DNA of 64,000 bases from Henckelia pumila (GCF_033568475.1 NC_133122.1:186639449-186703448), one strand, 5' to 3'; shown: positions 11,192-23,207, numbered from the stretch's first letter. Numbers and translations are program-made. The notes: a model not told the origin generated them from the letters alone.

Positions 11192-12120
11192 ATTGACCCC
11201 TTAATCATGTTTAATATTTTTATGAATTTAAAATAGAGCTTGGATCATTAAAAAAGTAATAGAATATTTTGGTTTATACAACCCACTTCAATCTTAGGAC
11301 TTATCAATTGCCTAAGTCAGAACTCCTAAAAAACCATTGATTAAGACAACACATCTTAAATAACACAAAGAAACATGAAATATTTGAATTGTAGATTCAA
11401 TCTATCAAACAACTCCTAGAGTGATTTCTGGCAAAAACAGTCGAGTAGTTGACAAAACTCTAGTTGATCCTTGATGATTTGATATATCTTGAGAGTAAGA
11501 GTTTTGATGAGTAGTATAAGATATGAAGCTTTTGAGTGCTCAAAAAATTTTGTAAGGATGCAAGATTTTAAAAGTATCTTAGCAATTTTGAAATCTCAAA
11601 GTGTTCGTTCTATATGTCTTAAACTCTCTTTTCATCCTCTTTTTATAGTGCTTTTTGCACTGTCTTATTTAACGTTTGACTGTAGCCTCACTAATGCTAA
11701 ATAACTATTGTTTTAGTCTTTCTTGAAATATAATACACTTCAATAAATGAGTAATTTGAAAATTTTCAAATGCGGAAAGAAATGGTCGCAGACAGCAACC
11801 ACAAGCAAACTCTGAACTGCATCTTTTCGGAAAAACATTATGATATTTTGAATTCTTGTATGTTGAGCATAATTAGTCAACCAAAATTTCTTGATAAAGT
11901 AGGTGAAATTCTTGTGAAGAGTGTATCTTGTATCAAAAGACAACTTTTCTCAACCGTTTTAAAGTCTCCATAAAAATAATGAACGGTTGAGTATATCTTA
12001 TATCATATACTATCATCTTCAACGGTTGAGTAGATCAAGTAGACTTCCTCAATACTTGAGCAGTTGAATAACTTTGTATCTTGAGACCGATTGAGAAGCT
12101 TCTTCTTACTTTTTAGAGGA
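11192..12120. repeat. Probable continuation of old LTR-like sequence
   Basis: Moderately AT-rich sequence with repeated GTTGAG motifs (for example near 11440-11460 and 11985-12075). It may be the right half of the element interrupted at 9424. No coding frame was recognised; the short plus and minus frames at 11489-11973 are AT-driven. Confidence 0.35.
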
Positions 12121-12124
12121 ATGG

Positions 12125-12667
12125 CGTGATACCCCTATCCCATATGAAAAAATGAAAGATTTAGTATGAGTTTGTAATGAGCCACAATTGATTTCTATAG
12201 CAATTTGGGTTAATAATTTTCATAAAATGAGGAAGAATATGAAGTAGTTGCTATATGATCCCATTATGAAATTGCGCAGGTACGGGCTTGGGCTTGGGCT
12301 TGGGCTCGGGGCGTGACAGAATGATATCAAAGACGGTAACCAGCAGGAACTCCGGGAACTATGTTCTATACGGGAAAAAATGCTACATGCGTGGGAGCCA
12401 CCTCTTGAACTTGTGGGGCAAAGTGCTATATGACGGGAGCCACTTGTTGAACCTGAAGGAGCAACCTCTAGATTCTCGGTGTTGGTGGATCGAGGGTCAA
12501 GTCACGATGAGTACGTCACGTTCTGAAGGAGGGGTGATTGTGATACCCCTATCTATAGCAATTTGGGTTAATCATTTTCGTAACACGAGGACAGATACGA
12601 AGTACTTGCTACGTACATGGCCCCATTGTGCAATTACGTAGGTGCGGGCTTGGGCCAAGGGTGTGAG
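12125..12667 (+). mobile_element. TRIM-type element with an unequal second LTR
   Basis: A direct repeat beginning (T/C)GTGATACCCCTATC occurs at 12125 and 12539. The first LTR (12125-12318) ends GGGGCGTGACA and is followed by TGATATCAAAGAC, a degenerate tRNA-Met primer site. An internal domain of about 220 bp ends in GAAGGAGGGGTGAT, a polypurine tract, before the second LTR (12539 to about 12667). The second LTR lacks about 60 bp present in the first, between CCCCTATC and TATAGCAATTTGGG. No protein is encoded, and a 117-codon open frame across it is incidental. No flanking duplication was found. Confidence 0.65.
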
Positions 12668-13433
12668 TCGTGTGAAAATGGTCGAGTACCTGTAATATAT
12701 TCAAAGACATCTTGATCTACTACAATGAGCTATTGTTTTTTTTTTTTTTATCACAAAACCTAAGGTCATGTTTGGATCGGATGATTAGAGTAGGATTAAG
12801 TTTTAATCTCGCTTTTGACTGGTTTTTAGGAAGAAAAATTCTTTCACTCGGGCCCATGAAAATATACTGTTCAAAGGTGAAAACGTCTGAAATTAGTCCC
12901 TATTTCACTAAGATATTATCTATCCACATTTGTACAGTGATGAGAACAATGAGATCACTTTCCAATTTTACCCCATCGCCCAGCAAAACCAAATTCACAT
13001 AGTTCGAGAGAACATGCGACACATGGAGTTTGTTGTGTCTACCATGTAGAGCTGTGAAGTCCTCCTGTGTTGAAAAGGTTTCGGAAAATTTTTATTTGAC
13101 CAGGTATTATTTTTTTTCGTGAAATTATTTTACCAAGTGAAATGCAAACCCAAAGAATAAAACCATTCAATCAAAATGAAAATTGGAATCTCGACATTAT
13201 TTTTAATGGTGAAATTCTTTCACCAAGAGGTCGTGTTTCGACGATAGGTGAGAATGTTTGTTCGAGATAATTTTGTGGTCAATTTTTTTCCAAGTTCAAT
13301 AATTGTGAAGAACAATTGAGGCAAACCCAGCTTTTGAAAAGCTTACAATCGTTAATGGTGTTGGATTATCAGGTTATATTTATAATAACCGTTTTGCCAA
13401 AATAAACTTGAAGAACTATACCGGGAGAGATCA
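12668..13433. other. Intergenic, nothing recognised
   Basis: Contains a short T run near 12729-12748 and otherwise unremarkable AT-rich sequence. No gene, terminal repeat or RNA structure was identified. Confidence 0.5.
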
Positions 13434-13442
13434 TAATAAAAT

Positions 13443-14498
13443 GGATAATGTCTTACATAGAGGGGTTATGCGCCCTATTAAATTAGAAAAGTATTTCAAA
13501 TTATTTTAAAATTTTTTTCTTTTCAATCTACAATTCTTTGTCTTGATCAAAATTTTTTTAACAAAATATTATTTTTTTTATTACTTATTTATAGAATTAA
13601 TTTTATCGAGTTCAACAAAAATAGTTATTTTATAAAATTTTAAAATATAATTATTTACTAATTTCAACAAAAATAATAATTGTATATTTTTTTATAGTAA
13701 ATATTTTTTAAAATTTTTAAAATTAAAATTTTAAATTTTAATCATATATAAACGAGATTTTATTATTATATATTTAAATTAAACTATATTTAATATTATT
13801 ATGTGTAATAATTAATTATTTTGTTAAAAAACAAAATAAAAAATCAAATTATGTAGGTTTGAGTTAGTCGAGTTCGAGTCGATCGCTATTGATTTATTCA
13901 GATTTGGTTTGAGAAATTTTTAAAAGATTTTGTACATATTTATAGAATTAAGAAATATTTACTATATTTTTATATATTGTATGTTTGAAAAAAAAATTAT
14001 TGTATATTGTATCATAGATTTTCAATATGCAATAATTATTTTGTAAAACATTGATTTTTAAAAATAATTTTTATTTTGTGTAGTAAGTATATTTTAAATA
14101 TTGTACACTCGAACTTTCAAATTTAAATTATATGGAACTAGATAAGCTATTATGTATTTAAATCAAAATATATTGATTATTATTATTATGTGTATTTAAT
14201 TATTTTTTTAATAATTTAAAAAAATCAAATATTTTGGGTCCAACCTGAACCCCAAAACCTCAACTTTAACCCGATAATTATCTGGTCAACTCGGGTCGGG
14301 TTCAATTTCGACACCCCTAAAACTGCACAATAAATAATAAAATAAAAATAATAATATTTTCGTTTAGAGTTTTTTTAAACAAGACAAACAATTGTAGGTT
14401 GAAAATAAATATATTTTAAAAAAATTTTGATATACTTTCCTAATTTAATAGGGCATGTAACCCTTTATGTAAGATTCTATGTACACATAGCATTATCC
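13443..14498. mobile_element. Mutator-like MITE with 9-bp target duplication
   Basis: The 1056-bp element starts GGATAATG and ends CATTATCC. The first ~115-130 bp pair with the reverse complement of the last ~145 bp, including GCCCTATTAAATTAG on one side and its complement on the other. A 17-bp segment near the tip is present only on the right. A perfect 9-bp direct repeat TAATAAAAT lies at 13434-13442 and 14499-14507. Long terminal inverted repeats with a 9-bp duplication are the Mutator superfamily signature. The interior is AT-rich and non-coding, so the element is non-autonomous. Confidence 0.85.
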
Positions 14499-14507
14499 TA
14501 ATAAAAT

Positions 14508-15200
14508 ATGGAGATAATTAATGTTCTTAAGAAAATGAATAAAACGTATGATTTACTTGTAAAAACAATAATAATATGGTTTTCAAAATGTTAGAAGATT
14601 GATTTGGTTTTGGAAAGGAAAAAAATATTTTGTGAAAATGCTCTCAAATTGTGAGGATAGATTTTATGATGTACAATTATAATATAATTTTCAAAAGGAA
14701 AAGAAATAGGGGAAAAAATTGGTCGTGGGGGTATTTTCGTCCTTACAATAAAATATTTAAAAATAATCAATTATCTTAAAATCATATTAAACCATAATTT
14801 ATCAACATATATTATATATCATCATCTATTATTTTATTATCACTTGGATTATTTATCCTTCGTTTATTATATCCCATGAATTACCAAGCGATATCTAAAG
14901 ATTCCAACTACACCGAATTAAGAAAAGAGAATATGTTATAAAATCAAATTCTTTTCCTAACTTGAATAAACTCTACAAATTCACTATCAGTAAGTAGATG
15001 AACCAGTTAATCGAACATTACTACCTGAGCAAGTTTAATTTTCCATTGTCGCAACAAAAGTAGAATATTGGAATTAAATTTTTTGCATGAAACAATTGGC
15101 AATAATGCATTTTTGTTCAATATAAACTCATCAATAATTTCTAATTCGACTTTGACTCAACTTACAAAAACAAAACAGTGTAAAACTCGATAAGTTAGAT
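14508..15200. other. AT-rich intergenic, nothing recognised
   Basis: No open frame, repeat boundary or structured RNA was seen. Confidence 0.5.
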
Positions 15201-15348
15201 CCTACCTATACAGGCATTGCCTTCACACGCATCTAACGATTGACATTTATCAATAAATATGAGGTTCATTATTTTTTAGTGGATCCCGCATGTATTGATA
15301 AATGATAACCCTTAGATCTATCTTGGAGGTAATGTCTGTATATGTAGG
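15201..15348. repeat. MITE-like foldback of about 148 bp
   Basis: The left arm CCTACCTATACAGGCATTGCC is mirrored by the reverse complement of the right arm (CCTACATATACAGACATTACC). Pairing continues inward through ATTTATCAATA and TATTGATAAAT. TTA occurs just outside both ends (with three extra bases on the left), as expected for a 3-bp Harbinger/Tourist duplication, but the superfamily call is tentative. Confidence 0.55.
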
Positions 15349-16007
15349 TTAAAATGAACCGTAAAACTCTAACCTTAGGTCATTTTGTTATTTATTTGTC
15401 TCAATAATATATGCTTGCAATATGTTTATCAATATTTGTTTTTACTCATTACTAGTATAACTCTGTAAACTACGTCTTTGAAAAATGTGCAACTATTTTT
15501 TAATGAATTAAATATGGATAAATATGAAGTTTTTATATAATTTATATCTCCAATGATTTTGTTTATTTATGTGAAAAAAACAGGCCTATATAACCAGGAT
15601 GAAGTGAGTAATATATTTATGCAATAATTATTAAAAAAACTATATTATTAAAAACAAAATTGGAAGACACAGTCAACATAAATTATTTTATATTTCATAC
15701 TATATTATCGAGAGCATTAAATTTCTAGAATTTTTTTGATAAAATTCTTGCATATATAAACACATTCAAAATATCATAGATCTACAAATCACAAATCTTA
15801 TTCAAATTATGATTTTTATGGAAAAAAGTTTGTCCACTTCATCTACAAATAAATAAAAAACTAAAGACCTTTAGTGTTTCAATTGTCTAGGCAACTAGAT
15901 CTTTTATCTAATATGTTAAATTCATTTACAAGAAAATAAAAACCAAAAATTGTTGTGTTTCAATCCTCTAAGCAATTGGATCATTATCTAGTAGTTTGTC
16001 AAGACAT
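15349..16007. other. AT-rich intergenic, nothing recognised
   Basis: No gene. Two similar stretches around 15870-15900 and 15960-15990 (TCTAGGCAACTAGATC / TCTAAGCAATTGGATC) suggest a degenerate local duplication. Confidence 0.4.
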
Positions 16008-16642
16008 TGATGTAACCAAAATTTTACCTCGGGTTCGGTCCAGTAGAGCGGATATTTCAATCTTCCAATACGTGGGCCGGGTCGGGTGAATAGTGCTCTG
16101 CACGAACAAAAACAGGGTTAGGGAGCGCTGAAAGTGTGTTTGACGTGACCTCTCCAATGCCTAACTCAGTGCTAAAAAGACGAAGAGCGTAATAAAATTG
16201 AGAGAGCAAGAGAATATGAGTGAGTGAGTGCGTGAGAAAAAGTGAATGTATAAAACCATAAGAGATACATGGTATTTATAGGGGCAGGAGGGGTCGTTAC
16301 CTCGTAGGAGTAGAATTCTTGTTGGAGTAGAGTTCTATATGAGGTAGAAGACTGATACCGGTAGGAGTACTCTATTGCCATGGTGGCTAAGATTTCGAGC
16401 CATCCGGATAGTCTAATCTTAACTCTGAGTTTATCGGACTTCTTCCCTACCAAGACAAAGCTCGGTCCAATGGGCTCAGCAGCTTAGGCTTTAACCCTGG
16501 ACTCACCTTTTGTATTTCTTGGGCCTCTCCCTATCTTAGGCTTTTTCATATAATAGAGCTTAGTGAATTTTGGGGCACTTTTCCCTCGCATAGGGCGACG
16601 GGTCCGGATAGGACCAGATTCTAATATTTTTTAGGAGCATCA
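16008..16642 (-). repeat. 3' LTR of an otherwise missing element, family B
   Basis: A 635-bp sequence has mirrored ends TGATG...CATCA. On the minus strand it is preceded by a polypurine tract (AGAAGGGGGAGGTATTAT, 16643-16661). It contains CCTATAAATACC near 16270-16281 as a TATA box and ends TTTTGGTTACATCA. Tract, LTR start and TATA in this order mark a 3' LTR of a minus-strand element whose internal region would lie above 16643. That region is cut off at 17497 by an unrelated LTR fragment. No matching 5' LTR was found, so its superfamily is undetermined. Confidence 0.6.
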
Positions 16643-17208
16643 ATAATACCTCCCCCTTCTGGTCTAAAGAAATTATGAAGTTTAGACCAAGTGATTTGGT
16701 TGGATTCCGAGCCCAATCCATTAAGGTTGCGATACATGGTGTGAAACAATATCCCAAATTGCACGGTCCAGATCTTGTTTTGTGTCACCTTTAGAACGGA
16801 AGGCCAAGATTATCTGACGGTACGGCTCCCGAGACAAGTAGTACGGTGGCGTGGCCTCATCTGAGCCCTTGATCGGTCTCTTAATCCAACGGTCAGGATT
16901 TACTCTCCAATTCTATAAATAGGCGGTAAAAAATTTTTATTTTCACATTTTACAGCTTACGCCGTTATTCTGCCACGTCTTCGAGAGCGTTCTCGATCCA
17001 AACTGATGCTTATCGACCCGAGATAGTATCTATCAGCCCTACTTACTCTAAGAGTCCCGAGCACAAGTCCCCCCATGCACACTTATTTGTCCTTGTTTCT
17101 ATCCAGACGCCCCTTTGTAAGTCCTTTCTTTTCTCCTTGTAGAAATTAAAATGTCTTCCCAGATGAGTTAGTATTTAGGGAGTTAGCAGAATTCATAGAT
17201 ACCCCCTC

Positions 17209-17487
17209 TTGCCTAGTGAGATGCCCAAGCCATTCGAACCCCAAGGATCGAAGTTCGACACAAGCCCTTTTGTGTCTCGGGAAGCCAAAAGGCTGATATG
17301 TCATTGGCTTAGGACTGACGAGGCCCGGTTGAAAGTAGAGGATCGCCCATGGTATGAAGTTATGGCTTCTTACCTTGGTCTGGACATGGGCCTGACCATC
17401 GGGCTAGCTCGGGGATGCCCGACACCTTTGAATTACTTTTCCCGGGCACTAGGACCGAGCCCACAAACCCGCCGAGGGTTTCCATAG
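17209..17487 (+). CDS. Unrecognised 92-codon open frame, doubtful gene
   Basis: The frame is more GC-rich than its surroundings (FEPQGSKFDTSPFVSREAKR...). It lies about 290 bases downstream of a plus-strand TATA box, CTATAAATAGG near 16913-16923. I recognise no domain. It sits inside the remaining internal region next to LTR family B and ends just before another LTR begins. It is probably retrotransposon-derived sequence or chance; a real gene is possible but unsupported. Confidence 0.2.
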   Translation: MPSEMPKPFEPQGSKFDTSPFVSREAKRLICHWLRTDEARLKVEDRPWYEVMASYLGLDMGLTIGLARGCPTPLNYFSRALGPSPQTRRGFP

Positions 17488-17496
17488 TTTCAATGT

Positions 17497-18260
17497 TGTA
17501 ACACCCCAAATTTATCTTAATTGAGTTTATTTGAGATAATCAGAGATCACAGAATTCAAGAGCCGATTGATTTTGATCAGGGTCTATTTTGCAATTTTTG
17601 GAAATTTAAGGGACTAAAATGCAAATATGAAATTTGTTATAATATCTTAGTATGTTGACTTGTCTTCACTTATTCTTCAACTTCTCCATCACGCCTCCCT
17701 CCAAAGCTTCTCCAAGCTTTCAGATTTCGGTTTTCGGTCGATCCGTCCGTTAGAATTTAAATCTGAAGACAGATTAGAGAACACGGCTGCGAGAGCTCCG
17801 TTATACCGTAAGTTTTTCTTCGATCCAGTATACATTGATTTTTGGATGTTATCAGAATTTGTTTAAATTCGGATATGTTGTTCTTGAGCTAAGCTAGATC
17901 GTATAATTGAAGTCGGATCAGAAAAGGAACGTCGTTCTGATTTGTTATAATTTTTGGAAGTATTTTTTAAAAAGGTGGATTTTGAGATGTGTTGGATTTG
18001 GATTGTTATTGATGTTTAAGCATTGTTTTAAGTTGTTTGCGATGCTATACTGCTGTCTGTATTTTCGGTTTGATCAGTTTATAGCCGTTATGCCGCCGGT
18101 TTGAGTTTAGGGATTTTGAACCATTTGAATTGTTGAACTTTTGGCTTTTGGGTTTATTCGTCGGTGTTGATCTTCTTTTGCCTCCGTATAGATTCGTTTG
18201 AAGTTTGTTGAGCCCAGAGTTAGCAGAAGTCGAACGTCGAAGAGAATAGAAGTGAGACCT
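17497..18260 (+). repeat. Truncated chromovirus LTR fragment, plus orientation
   Basis: Starts TGTAACACCCCAAATTTATC and can be followed base by base against the reverse complement of about 19470-20285, including GCTGCGAGAGCTCCGTTAT and GTAAGTTTTTCTTCGATCC. Near 18248 the match appears to jump to the reverse complement of about 18735-18760 (GAATAGAAGTGAGAC) and then stops. It is the first part of an LTR with an internal gap, facing the larger copy next to it. Confidence 0.7.
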
Positions 18261-18353
18261 CGGTTATAAACAACTAATCTCGGATTAAACAAAAGATAAG
18301 CATACAAGATCCAAGATTAAAATCAATAATTTTTTTTTAAAAGAACAGTGTCT

Positions 18354-18535
18354 CGCTCGATCGGTAAAATTCAATCGATGGAGCGAGCAAGTTTTCCAAA
18401 ACCTGCTGCCCGAAAGCAAAAACAGCGCCGCTCGATCGGTAAAACTTAACCGATCGAGCGGCCCATAATTTCCAAAAATAGAAACTAGGCTGCAGCACCC
18501 TCGCTCGATTGGTTAAACTGTACCGATCGAGCAAG
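18354..18535. repeat. Three GCTCGATCGGT...ACCGATCGAGC palindromes
   Basis: Copies lie at 18354-18387, 18427-18462 and 18501-18535. Each has arms of 10-13 bp (GCCGCTCGATCGGT / ACCGATCGAGCGGC in the best) around an 8-9 base loop of the type AAAACTTA. The spacing is 73-74 bp. Two more copies lie at 23106-23207. Confidence 0.8.
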
Positions 18536-20080
18536 CTAGCTCTGAACAGAATTTTTAGAAATTTAACTTGCCAAATCAACTCCAAAATACATTCAATACA
18601 TAACGATGAATATATTGCATGCAACGACAATATTCAAACCTCAATACTCACATATTAGAACTACAACAACAACCAAGTTCAAGTTCTAACATGCTTCAAA
18701 ACATAAACTAGATTGACATGCTGATTCAACTTCTAAACCAAGTCTCACTTCTATTCCTTGATCTCGATGCTAACCAAGTCTTCTCTGACTCGATCATGCC
18801 CCACCTATTGACAAGCACACATATAAAAACAAGACAACATTCGGATAATCCGGTGAGAATATAATTTCCCAGTAAAAGAGACAAAACATATATTCCAAGT
18901 AATATATCAAATCCGGATATATATATATAGCAGCAAGACAATTAGTCCATGCAATCTAAATCAATTCCAATACTCAAATCATAACACCATGATTAAAGAT
19001 GCAATACAATGCAATGCATGTATTTAAAAATCGGGTTCTCATATCTGATAATTCCAGGAAACGATTCTCTGTTCCGTTTGGGATCCCGAGGACAAAATAT
19101 CACACAACACACCGACTCTCCCGATTGAGGTGGAAGGTATTTCAATCCTCTAGACTTTGGGGCATTCAATAGAGAGTTGATCGACAAATGATAGTAAATC
19201 GCCCACCAATGCCACTCGACTATAATCCCCAGAATGTCTAATTCTTTTGGGCCTTCGTGCCCTCCAAAACAACAAATTAGGCTCAATATGAATGCAGGTG
19301 TAATTCAAACAAACAAGAAAACATATATTTCAAGTAACATGCAAGTATGTGATTTCTATAGGACACTCGAATCAATTCGGATTCAAGTTAATCGTCCTAT
19401 TCCATTTCAAAGTCGTCTTTTACCTTTTCTTTGATTCTAAGTAGCTTCCAAACTCGATCAAGCTCGATCAATTCTTCGACGATTCGAATTCTACGAACCC
19501 TGAACTCCAAAATCTTCAGTCAATCTGTACGAAGATATAAACGAGTACAATGTCAACCAATCAATTCAAAACAAATTCGAAATCCCAATCAAAATCTTAA
19601 TTCCAACTCCTAAATCCAAAAATCTCAAACCGGCGGCATAACGGCTATAAATTCAACTATCCGAAATCACAAATCAAAATATCAATCTAAACAACTCAAA
19701 TCAACCATAATTCATCCAATTCCATCCAATCCCATCAAATCCCAAAAAACCATTTTTGAATTATATTTCCAAAAATCATAACAAATCCAAACAACGCTTT
19801 TTTTTCCGATTCGACTTCGGATAAATGATACAAGCTAGCCCAAGAACGACATATCCGAATTCCATCAAATTCTGACAACATCCCAAAATCAAAGTAAACT
19901 GGATCGAAGAAAAACTTACGGCATAACGGAGCTCTCGCAGCCGTGATCACGAATCTTCCTGCATAATGAAATTCTATCGGACGGATCGAGCTCGGGATGA
20001 AATCTGAAAGCTTGGGATCACGTTAATGGTGGGAGGCGTGAGAGGGAATAGGGAGGGAGGAAGAAGATGAGGCCCATGCC

Positions 20081-20125
20081 TCTCTCTCTCTCTCTCTCTC
20101 TTCCCCCCCCCCCCCCCCCCCCCCC
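20081..20125. repeat. CT microsatellite followed by 23 C
   Basis: A (CT)n run from 20081 leads into an uninterrupted C run at 20103-20125. It lies in LTR sequence. The exact length may be an assembly estimate. Confidence 0.85.
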
Positions 20126-20285
20126 TAAATATTAAGACCAAGTCAAACTCTCAAAAATGCACTTTGGTCCCTGAAAATTTTGAAAATTATAAAATAGTCC
20201 CTGATCAAAATCAATTCGATCCTCGCATTCTATAATCTCTGATTATCTCAAATAAACTCAATTAAGATAATTTTGGGGCGTTACA

Positions 20286-22950
20286 ATTCTCCCCCTCTAA
20301 GAATAGATTTCGTCCTAGAAATCAGATACAGTTCAATCTCAAAAGATAAGGGATAAAACCCAAAACTGCAAGAGAATTCATCTCTCAAAACTAAGTCCCA
20401 AAACAATTCTATCTCAAATCGAACTCTGTCTCCCAAATCTCTTCTTCAAATCCGTAGCAGCTTCACTGCACTAATACAAACTGAATCGGTTTGTCTCAGA
20501 ACTGCTTCTAATTCATGTCAAAACTCTGAATCAGTTGTCTCAAGCAATTTGTCATCTCAACAAAACTGATCTCATCAGCTAAAGAACATAAGAAAATTTT
20601 GGTCTGGTAACTCAGCAACGAGAATCTGGTGATAATCCGTATCAAACGACGGAAAAGCACTTCGGGAGAACCAGAAAGAGACGGAATAAAACTAGTCTGT
20701 AGGCAAGATCGCCCATCATCTCCAGACTCTAGTGAGATTCAATCAATCTCCTGAGTCGATTCCTCTCTCTCTTTTCTCGTATCTGACACTCCTCTGATAG
20801 TCAAAATCTTAGAAAACAGCGGTCTTACCGATCAAAATACGAATGTTTGCATCTAAACATCCGTATACTCCGACCGTCTACTCCAAGTTGTCCTCATTCC
20901 CAACAGAAATCTTCATCTGTTAATCCAAACCTCGAAATCACATCTGGTCCCAAATCGGGGAAACCAAGAAATCATCCTGATTCCATCGAGATTTCCATTT
21001 CGCGCATACAACTCATCGAAAAGAATGTCATCAAGATAGTCAGCTGATAGCTATTGTAGTACAAGGATTTCATAGGAGTAAGCGACACTCGTCAGCTAGT
21101 GCAATTAAGCACCATACTCCAGATCTTCTCCTCCCGGAGTCCGAGAGTTTCACATCTTCCTCTAATTCGAACCATGGACCTTCAGGATAGATACCATGAA
21201 TTACCAAGTCTGGTGATAATTGAGCTTAAGAGATGGCATGGACCGCTCACCCTCACCTAGCCCTAACAAGCTATTCCGATATTGGGTCGGTCTAGCACTA
21301 CAGCTCGGCAAAGCCTCTAAATCCAAATCGTCTGTTCTGACTGTCCGTCGTTCTGAAGATAATCACTGTACTCAGATGAATTCGAATAACAAAAAGCCTC
21401 TTCAACAAATATGCCAAAAGAAAGAGTACCTCAAAGATCTCTGTCTGAAAATGACCCATTTCGGCAAACTGAACAATCTGACAAGGTTCTGACAGAATAT
21501 CTACCATCTGATCATGTCTGAGAATCATACTGTATGGAAAACAGTAGCAGATTTCCTCAATCGGCCAATCATACTCGGATAGCAACTCTAACTCAGATTG
21601 ATCATAGTAGTCTCGCGACGAATCCCTCAAAACACAATCTCTATCCCATTTTGATCCAGAATAAATGGTACCATAGACCATCCGGTCGTTCTATCTCCGC
21701 GATCAACTACAGACAATTCAAAACATCGAAAAACATACCCCAAAATCTTTCTTCATCTGCTTCTATCTCATCTGACTCCTCAAATCATCAAACATCTATC
21801 GGTCATCTGAAAGAGCACTGAATAGATTCCAACGTGTCAATATCAAGATATGTTATCTCTAAATCAAAACCATCTGGCACAACAGTATGCTGAATCTCAA
21901 ATAAAGCATCAACACCAACCTGAATCTCAGATCGGTTCAGTTCTGACATTTCTTCATCGAACTCTGATAGACCTCCTATCTGTTTCAAACTCTAATCAGA
22001 AGTGCAACAACCATAGATCAAAGAAAATACCGATAGCAGATAAAATAATAACATATCTTTCGGCTCAGAGCATCAGCTGTTGCATTCAATTTCTTCAGAT
22101 AGAATCAGGTTCCAAACCCGAAGTTCCTCAGTACCTCTAATCATCTTCTCTTCTTCATACTCAGTTCAACCGACGAAACAAGTACTACAATCTTCCAAGA
22201 TCAGGGAAGATTACGGAAATCTCCTCATAAGAAAATGGATACCAGATCTACCAATCAATAAGAGCACGACGAGCTCAAATTCCAGATTCAAACATTAAGT
22301 CTCGAGCATCTTCAGCTGTCTCGATGCTCAACTAATAAGTGATTCTTCCAAACAAGAATAGGCCTCAAATCTCAATAAGAAGTGCAAAGCACCGTAAGGT
22401 AGTCAATATAGAAGAATAATAATTCTGAAGCGCTGGTCAATCTCTTTTTCAAATCAATAAGAACTGGTCTCATATGAAGAAGTCTAGACATAAGAACATA
22501 TCCTGCTGAGTAATCATCTTTACTAACGATAAGAATTCCTTGAAGAATCAGGGAAATAACTCATATATATCTTCAAATCCCAGATAAGGAAGTCAATCCA
22601 GATCAATTCATATTTGTTCCGGTCTTGAGGTGATCAACAGAAAATTCCACCTCCCGATAACATGATTGAGAAGAACAATTCAATCCAATCAAAATTCCGA
22701 CGTCGATAGAATAGCATATCACTGCTCGGCATGCAAATCAGCAGCCATCATCCAAGAATCTCTTTCTGAGTCCGGTCTTAGGAATATGATAATCTGATCA
22801 CCATTCCAATCTAAAATCAATCTGACGAATCGGAGTCAAAACTGGAAGCTCATCCTGTTATATCATCATCTACAATTTCTATAACCACTGGCGTATCAAC
22901 CACATCGGGTTAACATTCAGGACATCAACTGGACACATCTCGAATTCCTA
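20286..22950 (-). pseudogene. Heavily decayed Ty3/gypsy chromovirus pol
   Basis: No long frame survives, but conserved pieces appear in order on the minus strand. Near 22830-22880 ELPVLTPIRQIDFRLE matches the segment before reverse transcriptase. Near 22305-22330 EHR...KMLETL, split by a frameshift, matches the RT thumb. Near 20690-20720 GDLAYRL matches the integrase C-terminal module. Near 20420-20450 EEEIWETEFDL matches the end of a chromodomain. A polypurine tract and LTR follow. The distance from RT to integrase end is shorter than usual, so deletions are likely. The short frames between 21220 and 22298 are fragments of this. Confidence 0.65.
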
Positions 22951-23105
22951 GCCGCCAAAGATGTTCTCTCTACGTTCCAGCCGTCCAAGATGATCAAAAG
23001 ATAGTAATTTTTGAGTTATAAGAGGTATTTAAAGTCTCCAAATATTCCAAATATTATATCTAACTCGTCCAAAGAATTTCCAAATTTAAAAACTCTGCAC
23101 ACTCG

Positions 23106-23207
23106 CGCCGCTCGATCGGTTGAACTTAACAGATCGAGCGACAAATTCTCTGTCTCGACTTCTTCAATTGTCCTGCTCGATCGGTCAAACACTACCGATC
23201 GAGCGAT
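23106..23207. repeat. Two more GCTCGATCGGT palindromes
   Basis: Copies lie at 23106-23141 and 23173-23207, with the same arms and loop type as those at 18.4-18.5 kb, although the sequence around them does not align with that region. Confidence 0.8.

Larger units (their letters stand above)
18300..20285 (-). repeat. 3' LTR of a decayed chromovirus, minus orientation
   Basis: On the minus strand the LTR starts TGTAACGCCCC at 20285, directly after a polypurine tract (AAGAGGGGGAGAAT, 20286-20299). That in turn follows a decayed chromodomain. The lower boundary is uncertain, taken near the junction with the inverted fragment. It carries three palindromes (18354-18535) and a CT repeat followed by 23 C (about 20081-20125). 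Confidence 0.65.

Noticed and set aside
12288..12641. 117-codon plus-strand frame
   Set aside because: It spans LTR, primer site, internal domain and second LTR of a TRIM-type element.
20103..20125. Poly-C run as a regulatory C-tract
   Set aside because: It is a microsatellite in decayed LTR sequence and may be of uncertain length.
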